Positions 63,884 to 64,000 of a DNA stretch of 64,000 nucleotides are shown here, in pieces. This DNA comes from Sphingobium sp. V4 (GTDB lineage Bacteria > Pseudomonadota > Alphaproteobacteria > Sphingomonadales > Sphingomonadaceae): positions 3,134,001 to 3,198,000 of the forward strand of contig NZ_CP081001.1 of assembly GCF_029590555.1 (NCBI RefSeq), written 5' to 3'. Within the stretch, counting starts at the first letter, position 1. Each line of letters opens with the position of its first letter. The notes under the pieces were generated by a model. That model searched no databases. It was given only the letters and a program-made list of their open reading frames with translations, and was not told where the DNA came from. A program made the translations under genes and the position numbers.

Positions 63884-64000
63884 CGTCAACACATGGGCGC
63901 CAACCTGTCCCAGAGCAAGACATGGCGCTGATGCCAGTATGACCAAACTGGCCTTTCGCTGAAAAATGGGCCAATTCGGCCTGGCCTTGATTGAATATGG

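Noticed and set aside
1..64000. tRNA, rRNA, prophage, integrase or transposase genes
   Set aside because: No cloverleaf-like GTTCGA-type arms with matching stems, no rRNA motifs and no phage or transposase domains were seen on either strand.

Overview
The window is ordinary chromosome from a GC-rich alphaproteobacterium, most likely a member of the Sphingomonadaceae (Sphingobium/Sphingomonas/Novosphingobium group). The evidence is the very high GC at third codon positions, a UrcA-family exported protein, the hemC-hemD-mitofilin-like order, the rnd-lptC-lptA order, and three families of short palindromic repeats whose spurious translations are common in sphingomonad genomes. I see no tRNA, rRNA, CRISPR array, prophage or plasmid functions, and no transposase. 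The genus assignment is inference from gene content, not from a database search.

Layout. 1-5.4 kb: the 3' end of purH, a urcA gene, and a three-gene envelope-glycan operon (UDP-galactopyranose-mutase-like flavoprotein, GtrA, GT-C-type membrane protein). 5.4-10.7 kb: Tat-exported MsrB, an ABC-2 exporter pair, queG, a 540-bp gene-free stretch with short repeats, and a lipoprotein/EI24 pair. 10.8-18.9 kb: PfkB-family kinase, Wzx-like flippase, gpsA, tsaD, then hemC-hemD and a Mic60/mitofilin-like inner-membrane protein, and an alpha/beta hydrolase. 19-27.5 kb: gltX, nadE, prs, an inositol-monophosphatase-family enzyme, two VOC proteins and a large AsmA protein. 27.6-33 kb: rpmI-rplT and pheS-pheT, separated by a LysE exporter and a frameshifted GIY-YIG gene that sits between two 31-nt inverted repeats.

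33-44.6 kb: aldose-1-epimerase-like protein, prfC, a spinster-type MFS transporter, several small proteins of weak or degenerate family membership (SNase-like, PH-domain, HNH-like, NTF2-like, I78 inhibitor), RNase D, aspS and ppk2. 44.7-56.9 kb: two soluble methyl-accepting-type signalling proteins, a GMC oxidoreductase, lptA/lptC with a second short RNase D, a tandem cold-shock-domain protein with a long Gly/Phe/Arg-rich N-terminus, an EamA transporter, a DUF3667 protein and a prolyl oligopeptidase. 56.9-64 kb: the rpsM-rpsK-rpoA-rplQ cluster on the minus strand, a ygfZ/glutaminyl cyclotransferase pair, a dihydroorotase-like gene and rarD.

Functionally the window is dominated by housekeeping: translation (L35, L20, L17, S13, S11, RpoA, four aminoacyl-tRNA synthetase genes, RF3, TsaD, QueG), nucleotide/NAD/PRPP metabolism and tetrapyrrole synthesis, mixed with envelope functions. 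I found no clear-cut new defence or mobile system. The most unusual items are the RGG-rich double cold-shock protein, the GIY-YIG/inverted-repeat cassette between rplT and pheS, the palindromic repeat units with compensatory changes, the mitofilin-like protein of the hem operon, and the flavoprotein-GtrA-GT-C operon.
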